DNA of 64,000 nt from NCBI RefSeq assembly GCF_016862115.1, contig NZ_BOMI01000156.1:43273-107272 (forward strand). The letters run 5' to 3'. The position numbers were made by a program, and so were the translations under genes. Origin of the DNA: Paractinoplanes deccanensis (GTDB taxonomy: Bacteria; Actinomycetota; Actinomycetes; Mycobacteriales; Micromonosporaceae). Positions 8,218 through 16,836 of the stretch are shown here, one piece after another. How positions within the stretch are numbered: position 1 is the stretch's first letter; each line of letters starts with the position of its first letter. The notes under the pieces are model-generated. The model saw only the letters and a program-made list of their open reading frames with translations, had not been told where the DNA came from and ran no database searches.

Positions 8218-8607
8218 TCAGGAAGCGATGCGGTGACCGGCCGCGTGCAGCGTGTCCATGGCCTCGGTGAGCCGCACGGCCGGCACCAGCAGGTAGTCCG
8301 TCGTGTAGGTCGAGAACGTCACGATGTTGACGCGGGCGTCGGCCAGCGGGCCGATCAGCGAGGCCAGCACGCCGGTCAGGGCGAGGTCGAGCGGCCCGAC
8401 GACGCGCAGGCAGCGCCAGGCGGTGTCGGCCGTGGCACCCTCCGGCACGCGGTCGGTGGGGCAGATGATCGACAGCTCCTCCGGCGCCCAGCTGAGCGAG
8501 ACCACGCCCTTCTCGTCCGGACCCTCGCTCAGCGAAGCCGGGATCGGTGAACCAGCCGGAAGGCGGCACACCGCGTACTCCCCTGGTAGCAGGTCGAGAT
8601 CGAGCAT
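8218..8607 (-). CDS. ACT-domain protein
   Basis: A 129-residue protein made of two ACT-like modules. An N-terminal half contains SLSWAPEELSIICPTDRVP (about 45-63). The C-terminal half contains VVGPLDLALTGVLASLIGPLADARVNIVTFSTYTTD's conserved Leu-Thr-Gly-Val core (about 70-104). This matches the actinobacterial and eukaryotic (CASTOR-like) ACT family that binds amino acids. It is probably a cytosolic amino-acid sensor or regulator; no effector domain is present. It lies in a run of minus-strand single genes. Confidence 0.83.
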   Translation of the reverse strand: MLDLDLLPGEYAVCRLPAGSPIPASLSEGPDEKGVVSLSWAPEELSIICPTDRVPEGATADTAWRCLRVVGPLDLALTGVLASLIGPLADARVNIVTFSTYTTDYLLVPAVRLTEAMDTLHAAGHRIAS

Positions 8608-8680
8608 GAACGCAGACTACGTTTCAGGGGTATTTCTGCACACGCCCAAGTGGTGCGGTAAACACCACAGCACCCCGTGA

Positions 8681-9142
8681 TCAGTAGCGCACCGGTGAGA
8701 AGAACGTCAGCGAGCCGGCCACGCGGTCGTGGTCGAACAGCGGCGTGGCGATCGCGTCGACGGTCAGCGGCGGCTCGCCCGGGCTCGGCACGACGCGCAG
8801 CAGGCCCCGCGCCAGGCGCTCGCTGCGGACCGCGAGCAACGGCGGGATCTTGTCGGCGTCGGACTCCTCGAGCTCGCCGGCCGTGGCCGTGAAGTCGATC
8901 AGGTGCAGCACCCCGCCGAGCGGTTTGCCGATCACCTCAGGCGGCTTGCCGAGGCCCAGCAGTTCACCGGCCGAGGGTGAGATCGCCATGATCGTCGTCG
9001 AGTTGTCGATGATCAGGCACGGCTCGGCGGCGCCCGCGACGGTCGCCGTCCACCTCTCGAGACTGGGGACGAACTCGGCCTCGGACGGTGTGCGCGCCTG
9101 GGGGACGAACGCTCCGGAAAGTGAGAGTTCGACGTGCGCCAC
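8681..9142 (-). CDS. PAS-like sensor domain protein, stand-alone
   Basis: A 153-residue protein in which residues about 28-150 resemble a single PAS fold: AEPCLIIDNSTTIMAISPSAGELLGL, the helix GKPLGGVLHLIDF, and the final strand LFDHDRVAGSLTFFSPV. No kinase, cyclase or DNA-binding domain is attached. It may sense a ligand and act through a protein partner. ATG 9142 begins MAHVELSLSG. The identification rests on fold pattern only. Confidence 0.72.
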   Translation of the reverse strand: MAHVELSLSGAFVPQARTPSEAEFVPSLERWTATVAGAAEPCLIIDNSTTIMAISPSAGELLGLGKPPEVIGKPLGGVLHLIDFTATAGELEESDADKIPPLLAVRSERLARGLLRVVPSPGEPPLTVDAIATPLFDHDRVAGSLTFFSPVRY

Positions 9143-9247
9143 CCGGTCCTCCTCGCTCCTGCGGATCGACGGCAGCGCCGCGGCCGCGACCGGTCACCCG
9201 GGCGCCCGCCGCGGCGATGAAGCCGTCGACATCAACCGGAAGGAACG

Positions 9248-9994
9248 TTACCGGCGTGCCGGACGCTTGTCAGCGGCCGTTTGTCCGTCGGCGTGCCAGC
9301 GGTAGTCACCGGCCGGACGGTACGGAGCGTTTGCCCAGGTGGCAGGGTGGTTGGCGACGGCCGAGAGCTTGCCGGCGGTGGCCGGCGAGATGCGGGCGCC
9401 ACCGGCGATCAGCAGCCGGTCGAGCTCCTTGTCGGTCGAGACCAGCACCTCCTTGGGGAGGCCGTGGACGCTGATCACGCCGGATCCGACGAAGGTGAGC
9501 ACGGGGGTCACCGGCACGCTGAGGCCGACGGCCGCGGAGAGCGCCTTGCTCGCGCGGCGGGCCTCGCGGCGGGCCTCGGCCACGTACGCCGGGCGCTTGC
9601 CGTTGATCTGGACGACGTCGCCGGCGATGAGCACGCGGGCGCGTCCGTGGTCGGCGACGGTCACCGCGTAGACGCCGCCGGGGCCGATCGCCAGGAAGCC
9701 GGCGCGGTCGTCGGCGGGGTCGGGCTCGTAGTGGCCGAGGGCGTCGGTGCGCGGCCAGTCGACGATGTGCCAGGCGGGGCCGAGGCGGTCGAGCCGGGTG
9801 AGAGCGCGGTTGCCGGCGGCCTCGAGACGGCGGGCGTCGCGCTCGGAGCGGCGGCGGCGGAAGTAGTCACCGGGTGACGTGCGGGGCGGTGCCTCCAGCG
9901 CTGCGGGCTGCGCGAGAGAGCGATCGATGACAGTGGTGGGCTTCGCGGGCAGAGCAGGGCGTGCTGGGAAGACAGTCACTTCGACCTCCGGCAA
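9248..9994 (-). CDS. NERD-like domain protein
   Basis: This is a 248-residue basic, soluble protein. An Arg-rich helical segment (about 45-70) precedes a region with LAIGPGGVYAVTVADHGRAR (about 103-122) and GDVVQINGKRPAYVAEARRE (125-144). The pattern, a Gly-Pro-Gly-Gly-Val strand followed by a second strand and an Arg-rich helix, resembles the nuclease-related NERD domain found in many actinobacterial proteins. The usual catalytic Lys is replaced by other residues in the ADHGR segment, so nuclease activity is doubtful. It is divergent from arcA. Confidence 0.62.
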   Translation of the reverse strand: MPEVEVTVFPARPALPAKPTTVIDRSLAQPAALEAPPRTSPGDYFRRRRSERDARRLEAAGNRALTRLDRLGPAWHIVDWPRTDALGHYEPDPADDRAGFLAIGPGGVYAVTVADHGRARVLIAGDVVQINGKRPAYVAEARREARRASKALSAAVGLSVPVTPVLTFVGSGVISVHGLPKEVLVSTDKELDRLLIAGGARISPATAGKLSAVANHPATWANAPYRPAGDYRWHADGQTAADKRPARR

Positions 9995-10086
9995 AAGGTC
10001 CTTCGGGCTCTCTTTTCACTACCGTACGTGCTCGACCCCATACGGAAGCAAGACACCGAGGTGGAAAGAAAGACGAGTGAGTGGGG

Positions 10087-10102
10087 ATGAATGCCGCATT
10101 CA
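10087..10102. promoter_or_regulatory. short palindrome in the arcA upstream region
   Basis: TGAAT GCCGC ATTCA is a perfect 5-bp inverted repeat at 10088-10102 in the 285-bp divergent spacer between the NERD-like gene and arcA. It resembles an ArgR ARG box (TGAAT-N4-ATTCA) but has a five-base instead of a four-base centre. The rest of the spacer holds no gene that I can support. A 29-codon ORF starting at ATG 10087 overlaps the palindrome and has only a weak GAGTGGGG ahead of it. Confidence 0.3.
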
Positions 10103-10279
10103 CGCATCACTACTTCTTGCGGATGGTGCATCTCGGCGCCTGTTCCCCTCTTCGGCCAGTTCATGGACAAAGTTAGTCGGAGCGGCGGGGTCCTGCACGG
10201 GTGTCTCATGATCTAGACCCAACGTCATCGAACGACCGCGCCGAGTGCTGAGAGATCGACTGAGGGGTACCGTCGGCCT

Positions 10280-11476
10280 GTGGCGCACTACGTCGACAGT
10301 GAGGTGGGCAGGCTTCGCACGGTGCTTCTGCACCGTCCCGGGCCCGAGTTGGCCCGCTTGACACCCCGAAACAACGATTCGCTCCTTTTCGACGCGATTC
10401 CGTGGGTGGGCCGGGCCCAGGACGAGCACGACGCCTTCGCCGCCGCCCTGCGCGACCGCGACGTGGAGGTGCTCTACCTCGGCGACCTGCTCGCCGAGAC
10501 GCTCGCCGTGCCGGACGCGCGGGCCGAGGTCACCGCGGGGGTGCTGGCCGACCGCCGGCTCGGTGACACCCTGCGCGACAGTGTCGGGCGCTACCTGGCC
10601 GACCAGGACCCGCGGCGGCTGGCCGAGGTGCTCATGGCGGGCCTGGCGCACGAGGAGCTGAAGCCGGGCCCGGGCGGCCTGGTCTACGAGCTCATGGACC
10701 GCCACGACTTCGTCATCGACCCGCTGCCCAACCTGCTGTTCACCCGCGACTCCTCGGTCTGGGTGCGCGACCGCGTGGCGGTCACCAGCCTGGCGATGCC
10801 GGCGCGCAGCCGGGAGACCTCGCTGACCCGGGCGATCTACCGCTATCACCCGCGGTTCGCCGGCGCGGAGCTCCTCTACGACCCCGGGCTGGAGCACCTG
10901 GAGGGCGGCGACGTGCTGCTGCTCGCGCCGCACGTGCTGGCGATCGGTGTCGGGGAGCGCACCACCCCGGCCGGCGCCGAGCGGCTCGCCCGCCGGGTCT
11001 TCGCTGCCGGGCTCGCGCACACCATCCTGGCCGTCCCGATCGCCCAGGAGCGGGCCACGATGCACCTCGACACCGTCTGCACGATGGTCGACGTCGACGC
11101 CGTGGTGATGTATCCGAACGTCGCCGACACCCTGCGGGCGTACACGGTGACCGCGGACGCCGACGGCGAGCCCCGCGCGCAGGTGGCGCGGCCCTTCCTC
11201 GAAGCGGCCGCGGAGGCGATGGGGATCGACCGGTTGCGGATAATAGACACCGGTTTGGACCCCGTCACCGCCGAGCGTGAGCAGTGGGACGACGGCAACA
11301 ACACGCTGGCGATCGGCCCGCGGCTCTGCGTCGCCTACGAGCGCAACGTCGAGACCAATGCCCAGCTCGAACGCGCCGGCATCGAGGTCGTGCGGATCAG
11401 CGGCAGCGAGCTCGGCAGCGGCCGCGGCGGCCCGCGCTGCATGAGCTGCCCGATCGAGCGGGCGCCGCTGAGCTAG
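10280..11476 (+). CDS. arcA: arginine deiminase
   Basis: This 398-residue enzyme hydrolyses L-arginine to citrulline and ammonia. All guanidino-group catalytic motifs are present: FTRDSS (about 155), EGGD (about 213), MHLDTVCTMVD (about 261) and the nucleophile loop SGRGGPRCMSCPI with Cys387. The overall fold is the five-bladed propeller of the amidinotransferase superfamily. The start is GTG 10280 (MAHYVDSEVGRLRTVLLH). No arcB or arcC lies next to it, so it is not in a classical ADI operon. The stop is shared in a CTAG with the convergent GH16-like gene. Confidence 0.96.
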   Translation: MAHYVDSEVGRLRTVLLHRPGPELARLTPRNNDSLLFDAIPWVGRAQDEHDAFAAALRDRDVEVLYLGDLLAETLAVPDARAEVTAGVLADRRLGDTLRDSVGRYLADQDPRRLAEVLMAGLAHEELKPGPGGLVYELMDRHDFVIDPLPNLLFTRDSSVWVRDRVAVTSLAMPARSRETSLTRAIYRYHPRFAGAELLYDPGLEHLEGGDVLLLAPHVLAIGVGERTTPAGAERLARRVFAAGLAHTILAVPIAQERATMHLDTVCTMVDVDAVVMYPNVADTLRAYTVTADADGEPRAQVARPFLEAAAEAMGIDRLRIIDTGLDPVTAEREQWDDGNNTLAIGPRLCVAYERNVETNAQLERAGIEVVRISGSELGSGRGGPRCMSCPIERAPLS

Positions 11477-12219
11477 GAGGCGGGCCGGGAGCAGGTCACC
11501 CGCGACACGATCAGCTCGGGCACCGGGACGGGGCCGTCCACGAGGTGGGCCCTGTCCGGGAAGTCGAAGACGGCGATCTGCAGCTGCACCGGATAGTCGG
11601 GCGCCTGATCGACCCTCTTGACTGGCTCACCGTCGATCGTGAAGACGAGAGAGCCGGGGCGCCACTGCACGCCGTACGCGTGGAAGTCGGAAATGTCCAG
11701 GGAGGTCGGCACCGTGCCCCAGTCCTCGGTCAGCCGGGGGTCGCGGAAGCGGTGCAGGCCCATCCCGACGTCGCGCGGGGCGGAGCCGAAGACCTCCATC
11801 ACGCAGATCTCGCCGGAGAGCTCGGGGATGGTCTCGATGCCGGAGAGCCAGAACGCGACCATCGACCGCTCGGTGATGACGCCGCGCATGCGAATCGAGA
11901 TGTCGCCGTAGACCGGCGTGCAGCCCCAGAACTCACCCTGCTCCTCGCGGACCTGGAGCCCGTCGCGGAACGGCTGGCCGCCGGTCGTGCTGCCCACCGG
12001 GCCGGAGTAGTTGGCGCTCTGGATGCCGGAGACGCGCAGCGGCGTCTCGTGCACGCCCTCGGCCCACAGCGGCTGGTCGACGGGGATGCTCAGCCTCAGC
12101 TCCCCGCCGCCCACCTCGTACGTCGCCGCGGAGGCCGCCCGCGAGCTCCAATGCGGCAAATACCACGGAACCCAGACAGAGCGGTCCAACTCCGGGGAGA
12201 GGAACCGCTCGTCCAGCAT
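11473..12219 (-). CDS. GH16-like beta-sandwich protein with altered catalytic motif
   Basis: This 248-residue protein has the GH16/concanavalin-like pattern: an N-terminal strand with the WSSRA segment, GEFWGCTPVYGDISIRM (about 95-111), the catalytic-strand position GEICVMEVFG (136-145) and FHAYGVQWRPGSLVFTIDGE (179-198). In active GH16 enzymes the motif is E-[IL]-D-x-x-E. Here both Glu (137 and 142) remain, but the intervening Asp is Cys139. There is no signal peptide, so it appears to be cytosolic. ATG 12219 lies 3 bp after the stop of the upstream DUF5926 gene. It may be a beta-glucan-binding or weakly active homologue. Confidence 0.8.
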   Translation of the reverse strand: MLDERFLSPELDRSVWVPWYLPHWSSRAASAATYEVGGGELRLSIPVDQPLWAEGVHETPLRVSGIQSANYSGPVGSTTGGQPFRDGLQVREEQGEFWGCTPVYGDISIRMRGVITERSMVAFWLSGIETIPELSGEICVMEVFGSAPRDVGMGLHRFRDPRLTEDWGTVPTSLDISDFHAYGVQWRPGSLVFTIDGEPVKRVDQAPDYPVQLQIAVFDFPDRAHLVDGPVPVPELIVSRVTCSRPAS

Positions 12220-12221
12220 CG

Positions 12222-13100
12222 TCAGCGGAGCGTGAGCTGCCGGCCGATCAGGCCCTGCTTGGCACGGCGGGCGTCGGCGTCGAGCGGGCCGGTCTCGGCC
12301 AGGATGTCGGCGTAGCGCTTCGCGAAGTCGGCGAGCGGCGCCTCCCAGTCGGCGCCCTCCGGCTCGCCCGGGATGTCCCAGACGGGCACGAGCAGGCCGT
12401 GCGCCCGGAACATGCCGGCGAACTTCGTGTTCTCGCCGAGCAGCAGGTCGCCGGCGGCCGAGAGGCGGGCCAGCGCGTCGAGCGCCTTGTCCTCGGGCTC
12501 GGGCAGGACCCAGCGCACGTGCCCCTTGTCGGGGGCGACCCGGCACCAGTACGCCGCGTGGGCGCTCTGCATGCGCACGGTCGGGTAGATCGAGGCGTTC
12601 GCCCGTTCGAGCGAGGCCTTCACGTTCGGGTCGTCCGCCTGCTCGGCGTCGAGCCAGTATTCGAAGCCGTCGTGCATGGTGATGTCGAGCGGGGCGTCGA
12701 CCAGCACGTCCTGCAGGCGCGGGCCCTCGCCCGGCAGCGCGGGCACCGACACCGTGTCGCCGGGCTCGGTGCGCAGCGCGCTCAGGATGGCCACCGCGAG
12801 GTCGCGCGAGACGTCACCGGACTGCACGTGCCGCTGGAGGCCGATGAAGACCCGGCCGTCCTGGCGCGTCATGGCCGGCCACGCCATCGGCAGGACCGTC
12901 GAGAGGGTGACCGGGCGGTCGCCGTACTCCTCGATGATCTCGGGCTTGAGGGTCAGCGGCGCGGACGCGGCCGGGACGAGCTCGCGAAGCGCGATCCACT
13001 CCGGCTCGTCGGCCATGCCCTCGAACGGCCGGGCGACGAAGATGTCCCGCACCTTCTCGCGTTTCGGTGCGGACTGGCGTTGGTTGCGACGCTTGCTCAC
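12222..13100 (-). CDS. DUF5926-family protein
   Basis: This 292-residue soluble protein is typical of actinobacteria (DUF5926). It has a Lys/Arg/Gln-rich N-terminus SKRRNQRQSAPKREKVRD followed by an alpha/beta domain with conserved blocks FVARPFEGMADEPEWIALRE (about 22-41), FIGLQRH and ENTKFAGMFRAHGLLVPVWDIP (about 235-256). The family name refers to unknown function. The basic tail suggests nucleic-acid or ribosome contact, but that is inference. GTG 13100 fits the family start. The next gene, the GH16-like protein, follows within 3 bp and is probably co-transcribed. Confidence 0.85.
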   Translation of the reverse strand: MSKRRNQRQSAPKREKVRDIFVARPFEGMADEPEWIALRELVPAASAPLTLKPEIIEEYGDRPVTLSTVLPMAWPAMTRQDGRVFIGLQRHVQSGDVSRDLAVAILSALRTEPGDTVSVPALPGEGPRLQDVLVDAPLDITMHDGFEYWLDAEQADDPNVKASLERANASIYPTVRMQSAHAAYWCRVAPDKGHVRWVLPEPEDKALDALARLSAAGDLLLGENTKFAGMFRAHGLLVPVWDIPGEPEGADWEAPLADFAKRYADILAETGPLDADARRAKQGLIGRQLTLR

Positions 13101-13138
13101 GGCGACACAGCCTAGGCGCTGAAGCGCTCCGTGTCTTT

Positions 13139-14326
13139 TCAGGCTCGCGGGAGCCTTACCTCGGCGGTGGTGCCGCCGCCCTCGCGCGGGCGCAGCGAGA
13201 CCCACCCGTGCTGGCGCTCCACGAGCCTGCGCACCAGGTAGAGGCCGAGGCCGGCGCCGGGGTGGTGCTGCCGGTCGCCGGTGTCGCCCTGCCAGTAGCG
13301 CTCGAAGGCCCGCTCGACGTGCTCGGGCCGGATGCCCACGCCCCGGTCGGAGACGCGGAAGCGCAGCGTCTCCTCGTCGGCCCCGGCGCAGAGCTCGATC
13401 AGCGAGTCGGGCGGCGAGTACTTGCCCGCGTTCGTGGTCAGCTCGGTGAGGATGGTGGCGATCGAGTCGCGCTCGCCGTACGCCTTGGGCAGCTCGGCCG
13501 GGAGGTTGCCGAGCAGCATGCGCCGGCGCAGGTCGGCCGGCAGCTCGTCGACCGCGTGGCGCAGCGTCTCGGGCAGGTCGAACGGGCCGGCGGGCGCGCC
13601 GCCGATCTCGCCGTCGGCGCTGGCCGCCGAGAGCAGGCGGTCGACCAGGCGGGCCAGCTCGCCGGCGCGCGTGCCGATGACCCGGACGGCCTCCTGGCGC
13701 CCGTCCTCGCCGAGCGAGTCCCAGTGGTTGGTGAGCGTGTCCGCGTAGCCCTTGATGACCGTGACCGGGGTGCGCAGCTCGTGGCTCGTGACGGCGACCC
13801 AGAGGTCGCGGTCGTCCTGCCGGGAGGTGCTGTGCACCGGCAGGCCGGCGCGGGCCGCGTAGAGCCGTCCCACGTGCGCCGCGAGCAGCTCGAGCACCGC
13901 GTGGTGCTCGGGGCCGGGCTCGCCGTCGCCGTCGCCGAAGTAGACGTGCAGCGAGCCGACGATCGCGTCGTCGGTGCCCTCGCAGCGGGCGCCGAGCATG
14001 CGGCGCAGGTCGCCGCCCTCGACGTGCTTGGCGAACTCGTCGTTGAGCGAGTCGAGCGGGATGAGCAGGCTGCGGCGGCCGCGCAGCCGCGAGTCGGCGC
14101 GGTCGACCCGGCGGCCGATCGCGGGGGTGCAGGCGCCGGTGGCGGCGATGATCCGGCCGTGGTCGGGGGCGTATTCGGCGAAGCCGGCGCCGCGGCCGCC
14201 GAGCGCCTCCTGTGCCAGCCGGACGACCTGTTGCAGCACGGGGAGCCCCGTCTCACCGGCGTTGATCCGGTCGAGGATGGCGATCTGACCGCGGGTCAGC
14301 GCGCTGTAGTCGGGACGGTCCGGCAT
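13139..14326 (-). CDS. soluble GAF-type sensor histidine kinase, orphan
   Basis: A 395-residue kinase without membrane segments. An N-terminal GAF-like sensor region (about 25-160) is followed by HisKA with the phospho-acceptor His182 in TSHELRTP and an HATPase domain: N box LTTNAGKYSPP about 307, G1 DRGVGIRPEH about 332 and G2 PGAGLGLYLVRR about 361. It would autophosphorylate in response to a cytosolic signal. No response regulator is adjacent, so the partner is elsewhere. ATG 14326 begins MPDRPDYSALTRGQ. A second orphan kinase of like build lies at 54587. Confidence 0.9.
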   Translation of the reverse strand: MPDRPDYSALTRGQIAILDRINAGETGLPVLQQVVRLAQEALGGRGAGFAEYAPDHGRIIAATGACTPAIGRRVDRADSRLRGRRSLLIPLDSLNDEFAKHVEGGDLRRMLGARCEGTDDAIVGSLHVYFGDGDGEPGPEHHAVLELLAAHVGRLYAARAGLPVHSTSRQDDRDLWVAVTSHELRTPVTVIKGYADTLTNHWDSLGEDGRQEAVRVIGTRAGELARLVDRLLSAASADGEIGGAPAGPFDLPETLRHAVDELPADLRRRMLLGNLPAELPKAYGERDSIATILTELTTNAGKYSPPDSLIELCAGADEETLRFRVSDRGVGIRPEHVERAFERYWQGDTGDRQHHPGAGLGLYLVRRLVERQHGWVSLRPREGGGTTAEVRLPRA

Positions 14327-14382
14327 GCTTGCGAGTTTGCCTCGCTTCCCCGTTTTTGGGCAGGCCCGGAGAGTGTCGTGCG

Positions 14383-15183
14383 TCACATTTTGGCGAGCCG
14401 GTCGAGAACGAAGCGCGGCCGGTCGGTGATGACCCCGTCCACCTCGTGCTTCAGCACGAGATCGAGGTCCGCCTCGTCGTTGACGGTCCAGACGTACGCC
14501 TCGTGCCCGGCGGCCCGGATCGCGGGGATCAGACCTGGTCGCGAGCGCACCAGCGCCACCCCGGGGCCGGCGATGCGGGCACCGAAGGGCAGCCGGCCCC
14601 GCGACACGCCGACGCCCGGCGGCAGGATCTCGACCAGATAGACCGTGGGGATCGCCGGCGCCTGCGCGCGGATCCGGCGCAGCGCGAGGGCGGCGAACGA
14701 CATGACGGTCACCCGTACGGGGTCGTCCGGCCGTGGCTCGGCGAGCCCGTGCCGGCGCAGCGCCCGCACGACGCGGCGCTCGACCTCCGCGCCGTACCGC
14801 GATGGGTGTTTGGTCTCGATGAGCAGCCGGACCTGCCGGCCCGAGCCGCGCACGGCCTCGAGCAGCCGGTCGAGGGTGAGCAGCCGGGTGAGGTCGGGCA
14901 GCGGCTCCTCGTCGACCGGGTAGCCGGGATGCCACGACCCGAAGTCGAGGGAGTCGAGCTCGGCCAGGGTCTTGGTGCTGACCCGGCCGCGCCCGTTGCT
15001 GGTGCGGTCGAGCCGGCGGTCGTGCACGCAGACGAGGTGGCCGTCGCGGGTCAGCCGCACGTCGCATTCGAGGCCGTCCACGCCGTCCTCGAGCGCCTGG
15101 AGGTAGGCGCCGAGGGTGTGCTCGGGAAGCTCGTCCCCGCCACCCCCTCGGTGCGCGAAGACGAGTGGACGGTGCTCGCTCAC
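14383..15183 (-). CDS. glycerophosphodiester phosphodiesterase
   Basis: This 266-residue enzyme has the GDPD TIM-barrel signature. AHRGGGGDELPEHT places catalytic His11 and Glu21. GLECDVRLTRDG supplies the metal ligands Glu39 and Asp41, and HDRRLDRTSNG gives His54. It hydrolyses glycerophosphodiesters to glycerol-3-phosphate and an alcohol. No signal peptide is present, so it acts in the cytosol. GTG 15183 overlaps the TGA of the upstream rhodanese gene in a GTGA, indicating translational coupling. Confidence 0.93.
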   Translation of the reverse strand: MSEHRPLVFAHRGGGGDELPEHTLGAYLQALEDGVDGLECDVRLTRDGHLVCVHDRRLDRTSNGRGRVSTKTLAELDSLDFGSWHPGYPVDEEPLPDLTRLLTLDRLLEAVRGSGRQVRLLIETKHPSRYGAEVERRVVRALRRHGLAEPRPDDPVRVTVMSFAALALRRIRAQAPAIPTVYLVEILPPGVGVSRGRLPFGARIAGPGVALVRSRPGLIPAIRAAGHEAYVWTVNDEADLDLVLKHEVDGVITDRPRFVLDRLAKM

Positions 15184-15515
15184 AGGACTCGGGCCGGCTC
15201 CCCGTTCTCGCTGACGACCTGGCGGCCCGAGGCCTCCCAGGACTTCATGCCGCCGTCGAGATTGCGTACGTTGTCCCAGCCGTTGCCCATCAGGTAGGAC
15301 ACGACCTGGCCGGAGCGGCCGCCGGACCGGCACACCACCACGACCTCGACATCGGTGGGCACGTCGGCGACCCGGGCGGGGATCTCCATCATCGGGACGT
15401 GGTGGGCGCCGGGCGCGTGGCCCGCCGCCCACTCGTCGGGCTCGCGAACATCGAGCAGGTAGGCGCCGTCCTCGACCTCGGCGGCGGTCACACTGGGCAC
15501 TTGTGGTCCGAACAC
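15180..15515 (-). CDS. rhodanese-like sulfurtransferase
   Basis: A 111-residue single-domain rhodanese. The active-site loop VCRSGGRS has catalytic Cys62. Upstream is LLDVREPDEWAAGHAPGAHHVP (about 20-41), the conserved CH2A/CH2B region. It transfers sulfane sulfur to a thiophilic acceptor, probably in the cytosol. GTG 15515 gives MFGPQVPSVTAAEV, the normal short N-terminus. The 3' end overlaps the phosphodiesterase start by 4 bp. Confidence 0.9.
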   Translation of the reverse strand: MFGPQVPSVTAAEVEDGAYLLDVREPDEWAAGHAPGAHHVPMMEIPARVADVPTDVEVVVVCRSGGRSGQVVSYLMGNGWDNVRNLDGGMKSWEASGRQVVSENGEPARVL

Positions 15516-15534
15516 GGCATCAAGCGTACGGGGG

Positions 15535-16734
15535 TCAGCCGCCGGAGGTGTTGCTCGACCCCTTCTTGAGGTTCGCCGACATCCACGGCCCCAGCTCGTC
15601 GGCCGCCACCGCCTTGTAGAGCGCCAGCGCCTTCTCCCGGTCGGAGACCACCACGGACTGCCCGTTGATGGTGTCGCTGCCCTTGTTGGGACTGGTGATG
15701 AAGGTGAGGTTGTCGCCACGGACGCCGCGCAGCTCGGAGGCCATGTCGGTGAGCGAGAAGTCGTTGTCGACGGTGACCGCGGCCGTGACCGACTTGAGGA
15801 AGTCGTTGAGCTTGCCGGGGTTGGTGATCGTGCCCGAGCTGGTCGCCTTGGCCATCAGCGCCTTGAGGAACTCCTGCTGGTGCTGCATGCGGGCGAAGTC
15901 GCCGCGGGCGAACTGCTTGCGCTGGCGCACCCAGTCGAGGGCCTGCTCGCCGTTCATGTGCATCATGCCCTTTTTGAAGACCCGATGCGGCTTGTGGATC
16001 GACGTGATCGTCTGCTCCACGTAGAGGTCGACGCCGCCGAGCGCGTCGGTGACCTCCTTGAAGCCGCCGAAGTCGATCGCCATGACGTGATCGATCTTCA
16101 CGTCGGTCATGCACTCGACGGTGTGCACGGCGCGGGGCAGGCCACCGAAGGCGAACGCCGCGTTGATCTTGGCGCGACTGCCGTCGGAGCACTCGGCGTC
16201 GTTGCTCTTGGGGATGGTCACCCACAGGTCGCGGGGGATCGAGATGAGCTGGGCGCTCTTGTGGTCCTCCGGGACGTGCATGAGGATCAGCGTGTCCGCC
16301 CGCCACTTGCCGGCGCCGTCGTCCTTGGCGTCCGGGTCACGGGAGTCGGAGCCCACCAGCAGGATGTTCTGCGCGCCCTCGATCGCCTTGGCCGGGCGGT
16401 CCGCGGAGAGGCCGGAGAAGGCGTCGGTGCGCTTGAGGTCGTTGTCGAGGCCGCGGGCGTACCCGTAGAGCGAGATGCCGGCGATGACCGCGATGATCAA
16501 GACGGCGAGGCCGGCAAGCAGCGCGATGCGGCCCCAGCGGGGACGCGGCCGGCGCCCGCGGTAGGAGGTGCCGCCGCCGGTGGGCGGGCGGCCGCCGCTG
16601 CCACCGGTGCTGCCGCGCGGGGGCCAGTCCTCTCCCGGTCCGGACGGACGCGACGGACGTGCCGATGCCCGGCCCGCGGGCGGAACTGAGGCTCTTCCCG
16701 ACTGATTGCCGTACGGAGAGGTGGGAGCAGACAT
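15535..16734 (-). CDS. LytR-CpsA-Psr (LCP) family cell-wall glycopolymer ligase
   Basis: This 399-residue protein has a long Pro/Gly/Ser/Arg-rich cytosolic tail (1-68), a single membrane anchor (about 69-92, RIALLAGLAVLIIAVIAGI) and an extracytoplasmic LCP domain. LCP landmarks are LLVGSDSRD (about 124), RADTLILMHV (about 144), ISIPRDLWV (about 163) and the ALDWVRQRKQ segment (about 262) with its catalytic Arg residues. These enzymes transfer undecaprenyl-linked glycopolymers to peptidoglycan. ATG 16734 begins MSAPTSPYGNQSG. The WcaJ-like and GT4 genes at 31-35 kb could supply such polymers. Confidence 0.92.
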   Translation of the reverse strand: MSAPTSPYGNQSGRASVPPAGRASARPSRPSGPGEDWPPRGSTGGSGGRPPTGGGTSYRGRRPRPRWGRIALLAGLAVLIIAVIAGISLYGYARGLDNDLKRTDAFSGLSADRPAKAIEGAQNILLVGSDSRDPDAKDDGAGKWRADTLILMHVPEDHKSAQLISIPRDLWVTIPKSNDAECSDGSRAKINAAFAFGGLPRAVHTVECMTDVKIDHVMAIDFGGFKEVTDALGGVDLYVEQTITSIHKPHRVFKKGMMHMNGEQALDWVRQRKQFARGDFARMQHQQEFLKALMAKATSSGTITNPGKLNDFLKSVTAAVTVDNDFSLTDMASELRGVRGDNLTFITSPNKGSDTINGQSVVVSDREKALALYKAVAADELGPWMSANLKKGSSNTSGG

Positions 16735-16793
16735 GAAACCTAGGTTACGGACACCGCGCCCGTACGCCCGCTCTTAGCGGGTGACGCGGCACG

Positions 16794-16822
16794 AAGGGGG
16801 GAGAGAAGGCCCCTCCCCCCTT
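16794..16822 (-). terminator. 10-bp stem-loop after the symporter gene
   Basis: AAGGGGGGAG (16794-16803) and CTCCCCCCTT (16813-16822) are perfect inverted arms with a 9-nt loop, placed 14 bp after the symporter stop on the minus strand. There is no long T-run, as is usual in high-GC actinobacteria. Confidence 0.72.
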
Positions 16823-16836
16823 GATCTTTGCGCAGG

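Noticed and set aside
10087..10176. 29-codon ORF ahead of arcA as a gene
   Set aside because: Weak ribosome site, no recognisable pattern and a length that occurs often by chance; mentioned only with the palindrome.
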